The notes under the pieces: model-generated | The model's database searches: none | Told to the model about the DNA's origin: nothing | The model's input: the letters and a program-made list of their open reading frames with translations, nothing else | Assembly (NCBI GenBank): GCA_963815775.1 | Contig: CAWFIB010000002.1 | Span: 62,001-126,000, forward strand | Direction of reading: 5' to 3' | Source: CAVVDY01 sp963815775 | GTDB taxonomy: Bacteria; Acidobacteriota; Terriglobia; Terriglobales; Acidobacteriaceae | DNA length: 64,000 nucleotides | Part shown: positions 40,501 to 49,651 of the stretch, in pieces | Layout: the number at the start of each line of letters is the position of its first letter | Numbering within the stretch: position 1 is the first letter of the stretch | Position numbers and translations under genes: made by a program

Positions 40501-41793
40501 GAACTTCTTTGGCGTGATCCGCTCCGCTCCCACATACTTGCGCAGCGCTTCCGGGATAATCACGCTGCCGTCAGCCTGTTGATAGTTCTCGACAATCGCA
40601 ACCCAGGTGCGTCCGATGGCCAGGCCGCTGCCGTTCAGCGTGTGTACCAGATCTGTCCTCTTGCCGCCTTCAGGACGGTAGCGGATGTTGGCCCGCCGCG
40701 CCTGAAAGGCCTCGAAATTCGAGCAGGAGGAGATTTCGCGGAACAATCCCTGGCCCGGCAGCCAAACCTCGATGTCGTAGGTCTTGGCCGAAGAGAAGCC
40801 CATGTCGCCGGTGCAGAGCGTCATTACGCGATAGTGCAGCCCAAGCATCTGCAAGACTTCTTCCGCGTCGTGCGTAAGCTTCTCGTGCTCTTCGTTGGAC
40901 TGCTCCGGCCGGGTGAACTTCACCAGCTCAACTTTCTGAAACTGGTGCTGGCGAATGATGCCGCGCACGTCTTTGCCGTATGAGCCTGCCTCGCTGCGGA
41001 AGCACGGAGTGTAGGCGGTGAGTGAAATCGGCAGGCGCGCGCCGTCGAGCGTCTCATTCCGGTACAGGTTCGTGACTGGCACCTCAGCGGTGGGAATCAG
41101 ATAGAAGCTTTTGCCATCGTCAATCGGCACCTTGAACAAGTCGGCTTCAAACTTGGGAAGCTGACCTGTCCCGTACATGGAATCGGCATTGACCATGAAC
41201 GGCGGCAGCACCTCGGTATAGCCATGCTCGCCGGTGTGGAGGTCGAGCATGAAGTTCATCAGTGCGCGCTCGAGCCTCGCGCCCAGGTCCCAATACACAG
41301 CGAAGCGTGCGCCGGTGATCTTGGCAGCGCGCTCCAGATCGAGCACACCCAGCGATTCACCCAGCTCCCAATGCGGCTTGGGCGTGAAGTCGAACTCGGG
41401 CGGCGCTCCCCAGCGGCGCACTTCGACGTTGTCGTCGGCGGAGCTGCCCACGGGAACGCTGTCCTGCGGCAGGTTGGGAATGCCGACAAGGATGTCGCGA
41501 AGCCGTTTGTCCGCCTCGTCGGCGAGCTTCTCAGCTTCCGAGATCTTTTCCCTGAGCTCCTTGGTCTCTTCGATGACGGCGGTCGCGTCCTGCTTCTGCT
41601 TCTTGAGAGCTGCGACTTCTTCGGACAACTGATTGCGCCGGGCTTTCAGTTCTTCGGACTTACGGATGGCGGCGCGACGGTCCGCGTCGATGGCGTCGAA
41701 ATCGCCAAGAACGGCTGCGGGATCCATACCGCGTTGGCGTAGCTTTTCTTCAACCAGAGGGAGATGATCGCGTACGAAGGCCAGATCGAGCAT
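40498..41793 (-). CDS. serS: Seryl-tRNA synthetase
   Basis: 431 aa. The N-terminal tRNA-binding coiled coil (about residues 27-105, IRKSEELKARRNQLSEEVAALKKQKQ...) is followed by the class II core: motif 2 YRNETL...TPCFRSEAGSYGKDVRGIIRQHQFQKVEL and motif 3 LNGSGLAIGRTWVAIVENYQ. ATG 41793 (MLDLAFVRDHLPLVEEKL) is the canonical N terminus; about 78 codons of open frame upstream are not part of it. It is the last gene of a leftward run. Confidence 0.97.
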   Translation of the reverse strand: MLDLAFVRDHLPLVEEKLRQRGMDPAAVLGDFDAIDADRRAAIRKSEELKARRNQLSEEVAALKKQKQDATAVIEETKELREKISEAEKLADEADKRLRDILVGIPNLPQDSVPVGSSADDNVEVRRWGAPPEFDFTPKPHWELGESLGVLDLERAAKITGARFAVYWDLGARLERALMNFMLDLHTGEHGYTEVLPPFMVNADSMYGTGQLPKFEADLFKVPIDDGKSFYLIPTAEVPVTNLYRNETLDGARLPISLTAYTPCFRSEAGSYGKDVRGIIRQHQFQKVELVKFTRPEQSNEEHEKLTHDAEEVLQMLGLHYRVMTLCTGDMGFSSAKTYDIEVWLPGQGLFREISSCSNFEAFQARRANIRYRPEGGKRTDLVHTLNGSGLAIGRTWVAIVENYQQADGSVIIPEALRKYVGAERITPKKF

Positions 41794-41884
41794 AAGAAGA
41801 CCAGAGTAACCGATGAGGGCTGTCTTGGCACAAGGCGTTCCGTCGGCGTGCCCGCGAACTGTGGAACGCTGCCAAATTGGGAAA

Positions 41885-42670
41885 TTATTCGCCGACCGAT
41901 TCGAAATCACTCTGGCGGTTCGCCAGCTTCGAGTGCCAGGCAGCCGCGGCCTGCACAAAGGCAGCGAAGATGGCCTGCGACGAGGCCGCCTGATCGAAAT
42001 CACGCTCCGGATGCCATTGCACCCCAAGAACGAAGTGATTGAACGCTGTGCCTTCGACTGCTTCCTTCACGCCGTCATCGGGACACCAGGCGACCAGCCG
42101 CAACCCGTCGCCAACAACTTCGGGTGCCTGGTGGTGACTGGAGTTGACGGGCAGAATCGGTTCTTCACCCTCGGGCAGCGCTGCGCCGCGGCGCAGGATC
42201 GCCGCCAGCTTGGAGTGGGCGTCAATTTGAACGCGATGCGCCTGCGCCACCGCGCGGCCTGCACGATGATTCACGCCGTCGGGTAACTCCTGGTCGAGTG
42301 TGCCGGTGCGCCACACGTTGAGCGATTGCAATCCGTAGCAAATGCCCAGTACAGGCTTGCGCATGTTGTAGGCATCCTGCAGCAAAAGCTCGTCGGTGTT
42401 GTCGCGGAACGCGTCCGGCGGCGCCGTCTTCTCGTGCTTTTTAGCACCATACTTCTCCGGATCGACGTCAGCCGGACTTCCCGGAAGCAGCACCCCGTCA
42501 CAATGCTTGATGGCCTGGGCAATCGCACTTGGTGTGGCATTCACTGGAATAACCACAGGCTCGCCCCCCGCTTTGCGCACGGCATGTTCGTACTGCGGCA
42601 GCGATCGCGCCGCGTAGTCGGGCCGCGACGAGTTGGGCACGGGAATAGCGATGCGGGGCTTCTGGCTCAC
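41885..42670 (-). CDS. Class I glutamine amidotransferase, C26 family (PuuD-like)
   Basis: 261 aa. The nucleophile elbow GICYGLQ carries the Cys, and VQWHPE has the catalytic His and Glu. LPGSPADVDPEKYG and NHRAGRAVAQAHRVQI match gamma-glutamyl-gamma-aminobutyrate hydrolase-like enzymes of peptidase family C26. GTG 42670 overlaps the plsC stop (GTGA). The substrate is uncertain because the puu pathway is not visible. Confidence 0.9.
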   Translation of the reverse strand: MSQKPRIAIPVPNSSRPDYAARSLPQYEHAVRKAGGEPVVIPVNATPSAIAQAIKHCDGVLLPGSPADVDPEKYGAKKHEKTAPPDAFRDNTDELLLQDAYNMRKPVLGICYGLQSLNVWRTGTLDQELPDGVNHRAGRAVAQAHRVQIDAHSKLAAILRRGAALPEGEEPILPVNSSHHQAPEVVGDGLRLVAWCPDDGVKEAVEGTAFNHFVLGVQWHPERDFDQAASSQAIFAAFVQAAAAWHSKLANRQSDFESVGE

Positions 42671-43479
42671 GGCGCCACCTGCTCGGACTTGAGCGGTTCG
42701 GCTGCGTTCAAGCTGCGCGCCGCTATCGTCTGTTCCATCACCTGCCGCACCATTGCAGAAAGTTTATCCATGTCGCGCGGGGTCATGCCCTCGGTAGAAA
42801 CCGGATTGCAGAACACCACGTCCACTTCGCCGGGCAGCGCGTGAAAGCTGTTCATCGGCAGCAGCTCGCGCACTCCGAGGATCACGATGGGCACCACTGG
42901 CACCTCGGCTTTCAGCGCCGCGTAGAATGCGCCGCCCATGAACTCCTGTAGCCGGCCGTTGCGCGATCGCCCGCCCTCGGGAAACACCACCATGGGCATG
43001 CCTTCCCGCAGCGTCTGGCTGGCGCGGTTCAGGCTGCGCAGCGATGCGCGCGCATCGCCGACCGTCACCGGAATCTGTCCCGAGCGCCGCAGGTGCCATC
43101 CGAGGAAAGGATAGGCGAACAGCTCTATTTTGGCCATGATGCGGAAGGGAAATGGCAGATACGCATAAAGCAACGGAATGTCGAGCGCCGACAGGTGGTT
43201 GGCCGCGTATACCGCTGGGCAACCGACATTGATGCCTTCCATGCCGGTCACGCGCGCTCGCACCCTCAGGATCCTCAGCACCATCTTCGCCCAGTGCTGC
43301 GCGAACCAGTGCTGCATTCGCCCGTCGCGATCGAACAGCGAGGACAGCAGCGACAGCGTGCCCATCACACCGGTGCAAACATACGCCAGCGGAATGAAGA
43401 CAAAATACGACCGCAGGCGGGTGAACAGCGTTCCACGGCCGCGTTCCTCTGCGCTTTTCAGATGCTCGCCGTACGACAT
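42667..43479 (-). CDS. 1-acylglycerol-3-phosphate acyltransferase, second PlsC
   Basis: 270 aa. An N-terminal hydrophobic helix (FVFIPLAYVCTGVMGTLSLLSSLF) and the acyltransferase motifs NHLSALD (NHX4D), RASQTLREG and FPEGGRSRNG. It differs clearly from the PlsC at 19582-20286 in sequence, so the two are paralogues with perhaps different acyl preferences. folC ends 2 nt upstream and the C26 gene overlaps its end, giving a tight operon. Confidence 0.9.
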   Translation of the reverse strand: MSYGEHLKSAEERGRGTLFTRLRSYFVFIPLAYVCTGVMGTLSLLSSLFDRDGRMQHWFAQHWAKMVLRILRVRARVTGMEGINVGCPAVYAANHLSALDIPLLYAYLPFPFRIMAKIELFAYPFLGWHLRRSGQIPVTVGDARASLRSLNRASQTLREGMPMVVFPEGGRSRNGRLQEFMGGAFYAALKAEVPVVPIVILGVRELLPMNSFHALPGEVDVVFCNPVSTEGMTPRDMDKLSAMVRQVMEQTIAARSLNAAEPLKSEQVAP

Positions 43480-43481
43480 CG

Positions 43482-44840
43482 TTACGCCTTCAGCCCCAGG
43501 ACCTGCATCGCTTCCCCGATCAGGAAGATCGAGCCTGTCACCACAATCACACCGCTGGCCTTCGCCACTTCCCTCGCTTTCGCCAGCGCTGCCGTGACCG
43601 ATTGCTCGGCATGGATCTCCGTGCCAGTGCGCGAGGCCGCTTGCACGAGTTCGTCGGTCGTAGCGGCCCGTGGATTGTTGACCTGGGTCACTACAACATT
43701 GTCAGCGATTGGGAAAAGAATCTCCGCCATCTCCTGGATCGCCTTATCGCGCATCGCCCCGAAGACAAAAGTCAGGGGCCGATCGGGAAAATTCTCCGAT
43801 AATGCCGAGCGCAGGGCCCATGCTCCTGCAGGATTATGCGCCACATCGAGCACGAGCTCGTGATTGCCCGTGACGGCGGAAGCTGCCACCACCTGGAAGC
43901 GTCCCTGCCAGTGGGTCTTGCGGATTCCCTTCTCGATCTGCTTTGGCGTCACGGGAAACCCGAAGGGCGCAAGCTCTTCAGCAGCGGCAATGGCCAGTGC
44001 GATGTTACGAAACTGGTGCCGCCCCGGCAGCGGCGAGTCCACCATGATCTCCTCGCCCATCACCGTCAGCGGATAGCGACTACGGCCAAGGGACGGGGTC
44101 ACTCGCCCCGCCAGGTACTCTGGCGCTCCCGGGGAAACCGGCGGCACATACTTCACCGCGCTCACCCCGCGCGCGTTCTTCTCCAGGATGGCGTTGCCGA
44201 TTACGTCATTGGCCTCGGGATGCTGCGGCAAGGTGACTACTACTCCGTTGGCGCGAATGATGCCGGCCTTCTCACGCGCAATCTCGCCGATGGTGTTGCC
44301 CAGATACTTCTGGTGATCGAGCGCGACGTCGGCGATCACGGAGATCAATGGATCGACAACGTTGGTGGCATCCAGCCGTCCGCCCATCCCGACCTCGAGC
44401 ACAGCGATGTCGACGGCAACGCTGGCAAAGTACTCGAACGCCATCGCGGTCAGCATCTCGAAGAAACTTGGATGCCAGGGCAGCTTTTGCCGGCGTAACA
44501 GCTCCTGTGCAGCCCCTTCAACCCGGTTGTGGATTTCGCTGAACTCGACATCGGCGATGGCCTCACCGTTGACGCGAATACGCTCGTTGATGCTGACCAG
44601 ATGCGGCGAGGAGTAGAACCCTGTCTTGTAGCCGGCGGCGCGCAGGATCGCGGCCAGGGTCGCCGCGGTCGAGCCTTTGCCATTGGTGCCGGCAACCAGC
44701 ACGCTGGGGAAACGCCGCTCGGGATTGCCCAGCGCCGTCAGCAGTTCGCGTACATACGTCAGGTCGAACTTGTGGGATGGCGTCGCGGCAAGCTCGTGCC
44801 CGAGGGCATGGAGCTGCTGGACCGTGGTTTCGTACGTCAT
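43482..44840 (-). CDS. folC: Folylpolyglutamate synthase / dihydrofolate synthase
   Basis: 452 aa. The N-terminal ATP-binding domain has VLVAGTNGKGSTAATLAAILRAAGYKTGFYSSPHL (P-loop). AVLEVGMGGRLDATNVVDP is the family signature. A C-terminal domain follows with LVLDVAHNPAGAWAL. It adds glutamate to folates in the cytoplasm. ATG 44840 gives the expected N terminus. Not evidently linked in pathway to the lipid and amidotransferase genes downstream. Confidence 0.95.
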   Translation of the reverse strand: MTYETTVQQLHALGHELAATPSHKFDLTYVRELLTALGNPERRFPSVLVAGTNGKGSTAATLAAILRAAGYKTGFYSSPHLVSINERIRVNGEAIADVEFSEIHNRVEGAAQELLRRQKLPWHPSFFEMLTAMAFEYFASVAVDIAVLEVGMGGRLDATNVVDPLISVIADVALDHQKYLGNTIGEIAREKAGIIRANGVVVTLPQHPEANDVIGNAILEKNARGVSAVKYVPPVSPGAPEYLAGRVTPSLGRSRYPLTVMGEEIMVDSPLPGRHQFRNIALAIAAAEELAPFGFPVTPKQIEKGIRKTHWQGRFQVVAASAVTGNHELVLDVAHNPAGAWALRSALSENFPDRPLTFVFGAMRDKAIQEMAEILFPIADNVVVTQVNNPRAATTDELVQAASRTGTEIHAEQSVTAALAKAREVAKASGVIVVTGSIFLIGEAMQVLGLKA

Positions 44841-44882
44841 GGCTTAGGTTTCAGATTACAACAGGGCCGGGCGGGGCTTCGG

Positions 44883-45326
44883 TTAAGGGCTGGTGACCAC
44901 AAGCACGGTGAGGACAGAGCAACCCAGCACGATTACCAGCAATGCCGCCAGAATGCTGGGAAGCGCCTGCGCAATCCCCCGGTGGCGGGAAGCCGCCAGG
45001 GCACGAATGCTCATGAAGTAGTCAATGGTGACCAGGATGAGCAGCAGCGTGCTTACAGCCGTCAAAGTAATGCCCACAAAGTGGGCGCTACGCACCCACG
45101 CCTTTCCCTCTTCCAACCGGGCCTCGTGCCATAGCTGGAATCCTTTGTCGTAGGCAACGCCGGCAGCCATCAGCGTCAATGCGGTGCGTATCCATGCCAG
45201 AAGGGTGCGGTGGAACGACAGCTCGGTGCGGGTGAGGGCCAGCTCGAGGGCCGCATCCAGCTCGATTTCCGCAGCCTCAATAACCTCTTCGTTCACTGCT
45301 CTCTGGTATCGCTTGTCGCTTGCCAT
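44883..45326 (-). CDS. DUF202 inner-membrane protein
   Basis: 147 aa. LALTRTELSFHRTLLAWIRTALTLMAAGVAYDKGF is the DUF202 signature (L-A-x-x-R-T-x-L-AWxRT). Three transmembrane helices follow the N-terminal acidic stretch. ATG 45326 is the likely start; eleven more codons upstream are possible. Function of the family is unknown. Confidence 0.85.
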   Translation of the reverse strand: MASDKRYQRAVNEEVIEAAEIELDAALELALTRTELSFHRTLLAWIRTALTLMAAGVAYDKGFQLWHEARLEEGKAWVRSAHFVGITLTAVSTLLLILVTIDYFMSIRALAASRHRGIAQALPSILAALLVIVLGCSVLTVLVVTSP

Positions 45327-45383
45327 GGCGGGCGTGGAACAGAATGCAAGGGTGCGCAAATGCGCGCCGGTCCGATTCCCGGC

Positions 45384-45824
45384 CTACTGCCCCGAGATCT
45401 TGCCTCTCAGCTCTTCCGGGATCCTCTGCTTGATTTCCTCCGGCAGTTTATCGTGAATGCGGCGTGCGCCAAGCAAGGCTGCGTCTTTGACCACCAGCGG
45501 CGCCGGCGTGGCCACGGCGACGAGCAGCCATAGCAGCATGGAAAGCAGGAAGCCGCCGAGCGCGCCGACCTCCAGCAGGAAGGCGTGGGGCGGGTCGAAA
45601 TGGCGGATGACACCCCAGGCCAGCAGAAAGACTCCCATCGAAACCGAAGCCAGTACCATCAGGCCGATGTCGATGAAACGATGTAACCGCTGTCGGGAAT
45701 GGCAGAAGGCACACGTCGCCAGGTGGGCTTCATAGTCACCCGACATTTCCGGGGCCAGGCCGGAGATATCGTAGCGCCAACCAGCCAATATCTTCCCGAT
45801 GACGGGGTCTGTGCATTGCGTCAT
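45384..45824 (-). CDS. Membrane protein with N-terminal zinc-finger-like motif
   Basis: 146 aa. The N-terminal HLATCAFCHSRQRLHRFI recalls the H-x3-C-x2-C motif of zf-HC2 anti-sigma domains. Two transmembrane helices (about 50-72 and 80-105) follow, then a basic C-terminal tail (KLPEEIKQRIPEELRGKI). An anti-sigma-like role is possible, but no ECF sigma gene is adjacent. It lies in the leftward run before the DUF202 gene. Confidence 0.72.
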   Translation of the reverse strand: MTQCTDPVIGKILAGWRYDISGLAPEMSGDYEAHLATCAFCHSRQRLHRFIDIGLMVLASVSMGVFLLAWGVIRHFDPPHAFLLEVGALGGFLLSMLLWLLVAVATPAPLVVKDAALLGARRIHDKLPEEIKQRIPEELRGKISGQ

Positions 45825-45876
45825 GGAGTCATCAGTCCGGAATTACCTTGCCGGCGTTCTGCCGGCCCCGGAGTCA

Positions 45877-46680
45877 TTACAACCGAACCGCAGGAAGAGG
45901 CTCCTGCTGGGCCGCCAGCAGAAGATGGTTCCGCAGAAAATTGCGTTGCTCGCCGAGGGCATGTTGGGCCGTCATGCGTGCAATCTCTGGATGATTATTC
46001 TTCTCCGAAAGATGCGCCAGAATGAGGAACTCGGCTTCTCCATCATAGTCTTTCGCCAGGAACTCCGCGAGCGCCTCGTTCGACAGGTGGCCGACGCGGC
46101 TCATCACCCGCTGCTTCACCGCCCACGGATACGGGCCGCCGCGCAGCAGTTCCAGATCGTGGTTGGATTCGATCATGAGGATATGGCAGCCGCGCAGATG
46201 ATCGCGCACACTTGCCGGCATGTAGCCCAGATCGGTGCAGACTCCAACTTTAATCCCTTCGCTGACGAACGTGAACCCCACAGGATCGATCGCATCGTGG
46301 GGTATGGTAAATGGCGTCACCGTGACATCGCCTACGTGAAACGCCCGCCCCGAGGAGAAGCACTCCACACGCTCCAGCCGGACCTTGTTGCCCGCACTGT
46401 CGCGTGCCCAGCGCCGGTAGCCCTCGTGCGTGGCGCCGGTGATGTAGACGGGAACTTTCAGCTTCTTGGCCAGCACATGTAAGCCGGCGACGTGGTCGCG
46501 GTGTTCGTGGGTGATGAGGATAGCGTCAATGCTGCGCGGGTCTTCACAGCACAGCTTCATGCGGCGCATGACTTCCTTGCAGGAGAGGCCGGCATCGATC
46601 AGCAGGCGGGTGGCAGAGCTGGAGACCAATGTGCAGTTGCCATTGCTTCCGCTCGCCAGCACCGTAATAGAAACCGCCAT
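45877..46680 (-). CDS. MBL-fold metallo-hydrolase (YycJ/WalJ-like)
   Basis: 267 aa. SITVLASGSNGNCTLVSSSATRLLIDAGLSCKEVMRRM and the zinc motif ITHEHRDHVAGL (HxHxDH) are typical of YycJ-like 5'-exonuclease relatives. Further ligands are likely in TPFTIPHDAIDPVG and ILAHLSEKNNHPEI. First gene of the leftward run MBL - zinc-finger protein - DUF202 - folC - plsC - C26 - serS. ATG 46680 is chosen; ATG 46692 would add four residues. Possible roles in DNA repair or cell-wall regulation come from homologues only. Confidence 0.87.
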   Translation of the reverse strand: MAVSITVLASGSNGNCTLVSSSATRLLIDAGLSCKEVMRRMKLCCEDPRSIDAILITHEHRDHVAGLHVLAKKLKVPVYITGATHEGYRRWARDSAGNKVRLERVECFSSGRAFHVGDVTVTPFTIPHDAIDPVGFTFVSEGIKVGVCTDLGYMPASVRDHLRGCHILMIESNHDLELLRGGPYPWAVKQRVMSRVGHLSNEALAEFLAKDYDGEAEFLILAHLSEKNNHPEIARMTAQHALGEQRNFLRNHLLLAAQQEPLPAVRL

Positions 46681-47291
46681 AGCCGCGAGCATATATGCAA
46701 GATTCCCGCGGCGGTAGTAACAAAGTGATTAACTGCCGGCGCGAGAAGCCGCCTGCCAAGCAATCTCGCCGCCTGCAATTGGCCCGATTTTGCACAGTGC
46801 TGCACAAGAAATCTTCGCTATACACACGAATTGCACAGGCTCAGCGGCTTTCACGCTTGTCAGCCGCAATCATCATCAGGCAGACTGCCATGCATTCAGG
46901 GCACAGGCTAAAAAAACTTCTGCGGTCGATGGGTCCAGCCCGGAGAAAGGCGCGGCAAGGCAGGCTGAAAGGAAGCACCCTGCCATTGCCACCCGCTCTA
47001 AAGGGGAGCGGTTTACTGGCGCAGCTTGCTGGGTTGCGTCTGCAGAAGGCGATTGAGCGAAGTGCGGGTCAAAGTGCCAGCGCTGGCTGCGGCGTCCCTA
47101 TGCCGCAGAACGGTTCCTCCCCGAGCGCAGCGCCGCCTAGACAGGCACCTGCACCGAACGCCGATCGGCAATGAACTCGCGGCGTCGCAAATGCCGCGCC
47201 AACGTTTGGGCAACGAACGTTGAGCCTGTAACTGAGTAGGTGCGACCCGCCAGGTGGCTGGCCTCGCGGGTCGCACATAGAAGGGCCGCGG

Positions 47292-47414
47292 TTGGCTTTT
47301 GGCTCTTGGCTCTTCGCTCTTGGCTCTTCGCTCTTGGCTCTTCGCTCTTGGCTCTTCGCTCTTGGCTCTTCGCTCTTGGCTCTTCGCCTTTGGCTCTTCG
47401 CCTTTGGCTCTTCG
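47292..47414. repeat. Long heptamer tandem array (GCTCTTG/GCTCTTC)
   Basis: Near-perfect alternation of 7-bp units GCTCTTG and GCTCTTC, i.e. a 14-bp period repeated about seven times, the most regular repeat tract in the window. The complement is the GCGAAGA/GCCAAGA family of 4139-4212 and 16364-16452. Length may vary between strains. Confidence 0.9.
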
Positions 47415-47426
47415 CGATCAGAGGCC

Positions 47427-47471
47427 AGCTATCAGCTTTCAGTCGTCAGCTCTCAGCTTGTCAGCTGTCAT
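47427..47471. repeat. Heptamer tandem repeat (AGCTNTC)
   Basis: Units AGCTATC, AGCTTTC, AGTCGTC, AGCTCTC, AGCTTGTC, AGCTGTC directly after the GCTCTTG array. Related to the TTGTCAG family by the shared TGTCAGC core. Confidence 0.65.
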
Positions 47472-47541
47472 TCGTAACGCACCAGGTGTGAGTTGTCGTT
47501 CGCCACGCATCACTAGGGCGACACCGATCGGACAAGCTTGT

Positions 47542-47597
47542 GCCCGTCCCGCCCTGCGGGACAGCATATCTAAGCCCAGCGCCTACAGCGCTGGGTG
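47542..47597 (+). repeat. Composite palindrome repeat CCGTCCCG...CAGCGCTGGG, copy 1
   Basis: CCCGTCCCGCC-CTGCGGGAC hairpin joined through AGCATATCTAAG to CCCAGCGC-CTACA-GCGCTGGG. The same two-hairpin unit recurs at 52371-52417 and 59616-59661. Confidence 0.75.
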
Positions 47598-47776
47598 GGC
47601 GTGCGTAAGAAATTGCGAGCCGCGTAGCGGCGACATACGCTCCCGCGCAAACTGTTACGCGCCGGGCATGCCGGTGAGGCGCATAGGCCCAGTGCCGAAA
47701 TTTGAACGGGACACCCCTGGTTCTTCACACCATTCGCTCTCCACCCGTTTCGCACACAACTCGGAATCGCGCCCTT

Positions 47777-47974
47777 GGGCGCAGCACAAGAAAGCCCACC
47801 CCTTCAGGGGTGGGGAAGCGTAATTGAAAACCCCGAGTGCCGCGGGCACGGCATAACGGCTCCGCCGAACACAAAACGCGATCGTATGCTTATGCCGTCC
47901 CCGGTGGGACTCGGAAGGTTTTTCGTTCCCGTTTCCCACCGCTGAAAGCGGTGGGCTTTCTTATTGCTGCGCCC
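47777..47974. repeat. Palindrome pair bounded by about 24-bp inverted repeats
   Basis: GGGCGCAGCAC then AAGAAAGCCCACC on the left, and the near-identical complement on the right, ending at 47974 (about 22 of 24 matching). Each end is followed inward by a hairpin: CACCCCTTCAGGGGTG and CCCACCGC-TGAAA-GCGGTGGG. This looks like a MITE or BIME-type doublet of about 200 bp. Confidence 0.7.
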
Positions 47975-48190
47975 GAGGCGCGGATCTCGTTTTCTGTTGC
48001 ACCTTCTCTTGATGGCAAGGCATACATTCTGCGCCCACGTACTTGTCGAACTGTTTGCCCGCGCGCACCGGCGCTCCACCGTCCCTGATTCCCACAGCCA
48101 CTCACAGCTTTACCAACGAAATCCTCCGCCGGGCACCTGCTTCATCATTGCCACACTCCCCTGCCACTCGCTAACGTAATTGAATCTCCG

Positions 48191-49588
48191 ATGGCCACCC
48201 TCGATTACAGTCTGGAACGCGGACTTCCCGCCAGCATTGAAGCGGAGCGCTCGATCCTCGGCTCCATCCTGCTCGACAACGGCCTCTACGATCAGGCAGC
48301 GCAACTGAAGTCGGACGACTTCTCGCTCGACGCTCACCGCCGCATCTTCGCGCGCATGACCGATTTGCAGGCCATGGGACGTCCCGTCGACATGATCACG
48401 CTGGCCGAGGAACTCGACCGGCGTAAAGAAGTCGAAGCGGTCGGCGGCGTTGCGTATCTTTCCTCGCTCATCGACGGCGTGCCTGACCGGCCATCTGTCG
48501 AGCACTATGTCCGCATCGTTCGCAACAAGGCATTGCTGCGCGGGCTCATCAACATCGCCCAGCTTGCGATTGCCGAGTCCATCGAGCACAGCGACGAAGC
48601 CGAGGAGGTCATCAACCGTGCCGAGCAGGCGATTTTCATGCTCTCGGAAAATCGCATCGGGCAGGGGCTGGAAGATCTGCCCTCCATCGTCCGTGGCTCA
48701 TTCGGATCGCTGGATGCCCTGTACGCGCGCGGCCAGGAGGTCACCGGCCTCCGCACGCATTACACGCAGCTCGATAAAGTGACGAGCGGCTTTCAGCCCT
48801 CAGACCTGATCATCATCGCAGCGCGGCCTTCCATGGGCAAAACTTCGTTCGCCATGAACATCGCGGAAAACTCCGCGATCCGGGACGGCAAGGTGGTCGG
48901 CGTTTTCTCGCTGGAAATGTCGAAAGAGGCGCTGCTCATGCGCATGCTGGCCTCGTGCTCGCAGGTGGATTCGCACCGGCTGCGCACCGGCTCACTGTAC
49001 AAACAGGACATGGAGAAATTGACGCGCGGCATGGAACAGCTCATGCAGGCGCCCATCTTCATCGACGACACACCCGGCATCTCAGTGACCGAAATGCGCT
49101 CCAAGGCGCGCCGGCTAAAGCAGCAGCAAGGGCGGCTGGACCTGGTCCTGGTGGACTACCTGCAACTCATGTCTGCCGTTCCCATCGGCGGCAAACGATT
49201 TGAAAACCGCACCCAGGAAGTTTCCGCTATCTCGCGCGGACTGAAAGCGGTGGCCAAGGAGCTGAAAGTCCCCGTGGTGGCGCTATCGCAGTTAAGCCGC
49301 GCACCCGAGAGCCGTAGCGGCGACCATCGCCCACAACTTGCGGACCTGCGCGAATCGGGCTCCATCGAGCAGGACGCCGACGTCGTTGCCTTCATCTTCC
49401 GTGAAGAAATGTACAAGAAGAAGGAAGACATTACTCCGGAGATCGAAGGGATGGCCGAGATCATCATTGCGAAACAGCGCAACGGTCCGGTCGACACCAT
49501 CAAGCTGGCATTTCTCAAGAACTCCACGCGCTTTGAAAATCTCGCCGACGACTACGACGTCAGCGGCTTCACACCCGGCGCCGAGTAA
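48191..49588 (+). CDS. dnaB: Replicative DNA helicase DnaB
   Basis: 465 aa. An N-terminal primase-interacting domain (PASIEAERSILGSILLDNGLYDQAA, about 1-115) is joined by a linker to the RecA-like helicase domain. This has Walker A ARPSMGKTSFAMN (about residue 215), Walker B LVLVDYLQLM and the H3/H4 motifs ALSQLSR and DLRESGSIEQDAD. No intein is present. It is the gene after the repeat region. Confidence 0.97.
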   Translation: MATLDYSLERGLPASIEAERSILGSILLDNGLYDQAAQLKSDDFSLDAHRRIFARMTDLQAMGRPVDMITLAEELDRRKEVEAVGGVAYLSSLIDGVPDRPSVEHYVRIVRNKALLRGLINIAQLAIAESIEHSDEAEEVINRAEQAIFMLSENRIGQGLEDLPSIVRGSFGSLDALYARGQEVTGLRTHYTQLDKVTSGFQPSDLIIIAARPSMGKTSFAMNIAENSAIRDGKVVGVFSLEMSKEALLMRMLASCSQVDSHRLRTGSLYKQDMEKLTRGMEQLMQAPIFIDDTPGISVTEMRSKARRLKQQQGRLDLVLVDYLQLMSAVPIGGKRFENRTQEVSAISRGLKAVAKELKVPVVALSQLSRAPESRSGDHRPQLADLRESGSIEQDADVVAFIFREEMYKKKEDITPEIEGMAEIIIAKQRNGPVDTIKLAFLKNSTRFENLADDYDVSGFTPGAE

Positions 49589-49602
49589 CAACCGGCATGA
49601 CT

Positions 49603-49630
49603 AAAAAAGGCGGCCGCGACTGGCCGCCTT
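49603..49630 (-). terminator. Intrinsic terminator of the amidase gene
   Basis: On the minus strand AAGGCGGCC / GGCCGCCTT stem followed by TTTTTT. It lies 22 nt past the amidase stop and 15 nt past the dnaB stop, in the convergent gap. Confidence 0.85.
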
Positions 49631-49651
49631 GGTTCGCCAACTGCGAACAAT

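Larger units (their letters stand above)
46681..48190. other. 1.5-kb repeat-rich region without a credible gene
   Basis: No reading frame here has a convincing protein pattern or ribosome-binding site. About 46760-47250 shows no recognised feature; 47292-47471 is heptamer repeat; 47542-47974 is palindromic repeats. The last part must include the dnaB promoter. It is the longest gene-free stretch in the window. Confidence 0.6.

Noticed and set aside
46695..47174. 159-residue open frame in the repeat-rich spacer
   Set aside because: Ser/Arg/Pro-rich low-information product, no ribosome-binding site, no motif; treated as non-coding.
47292..47414. CRISPR-like array
   Set aside because: Units are 7 or 14 bp without unique spacers; this is a simple tandem repeat.
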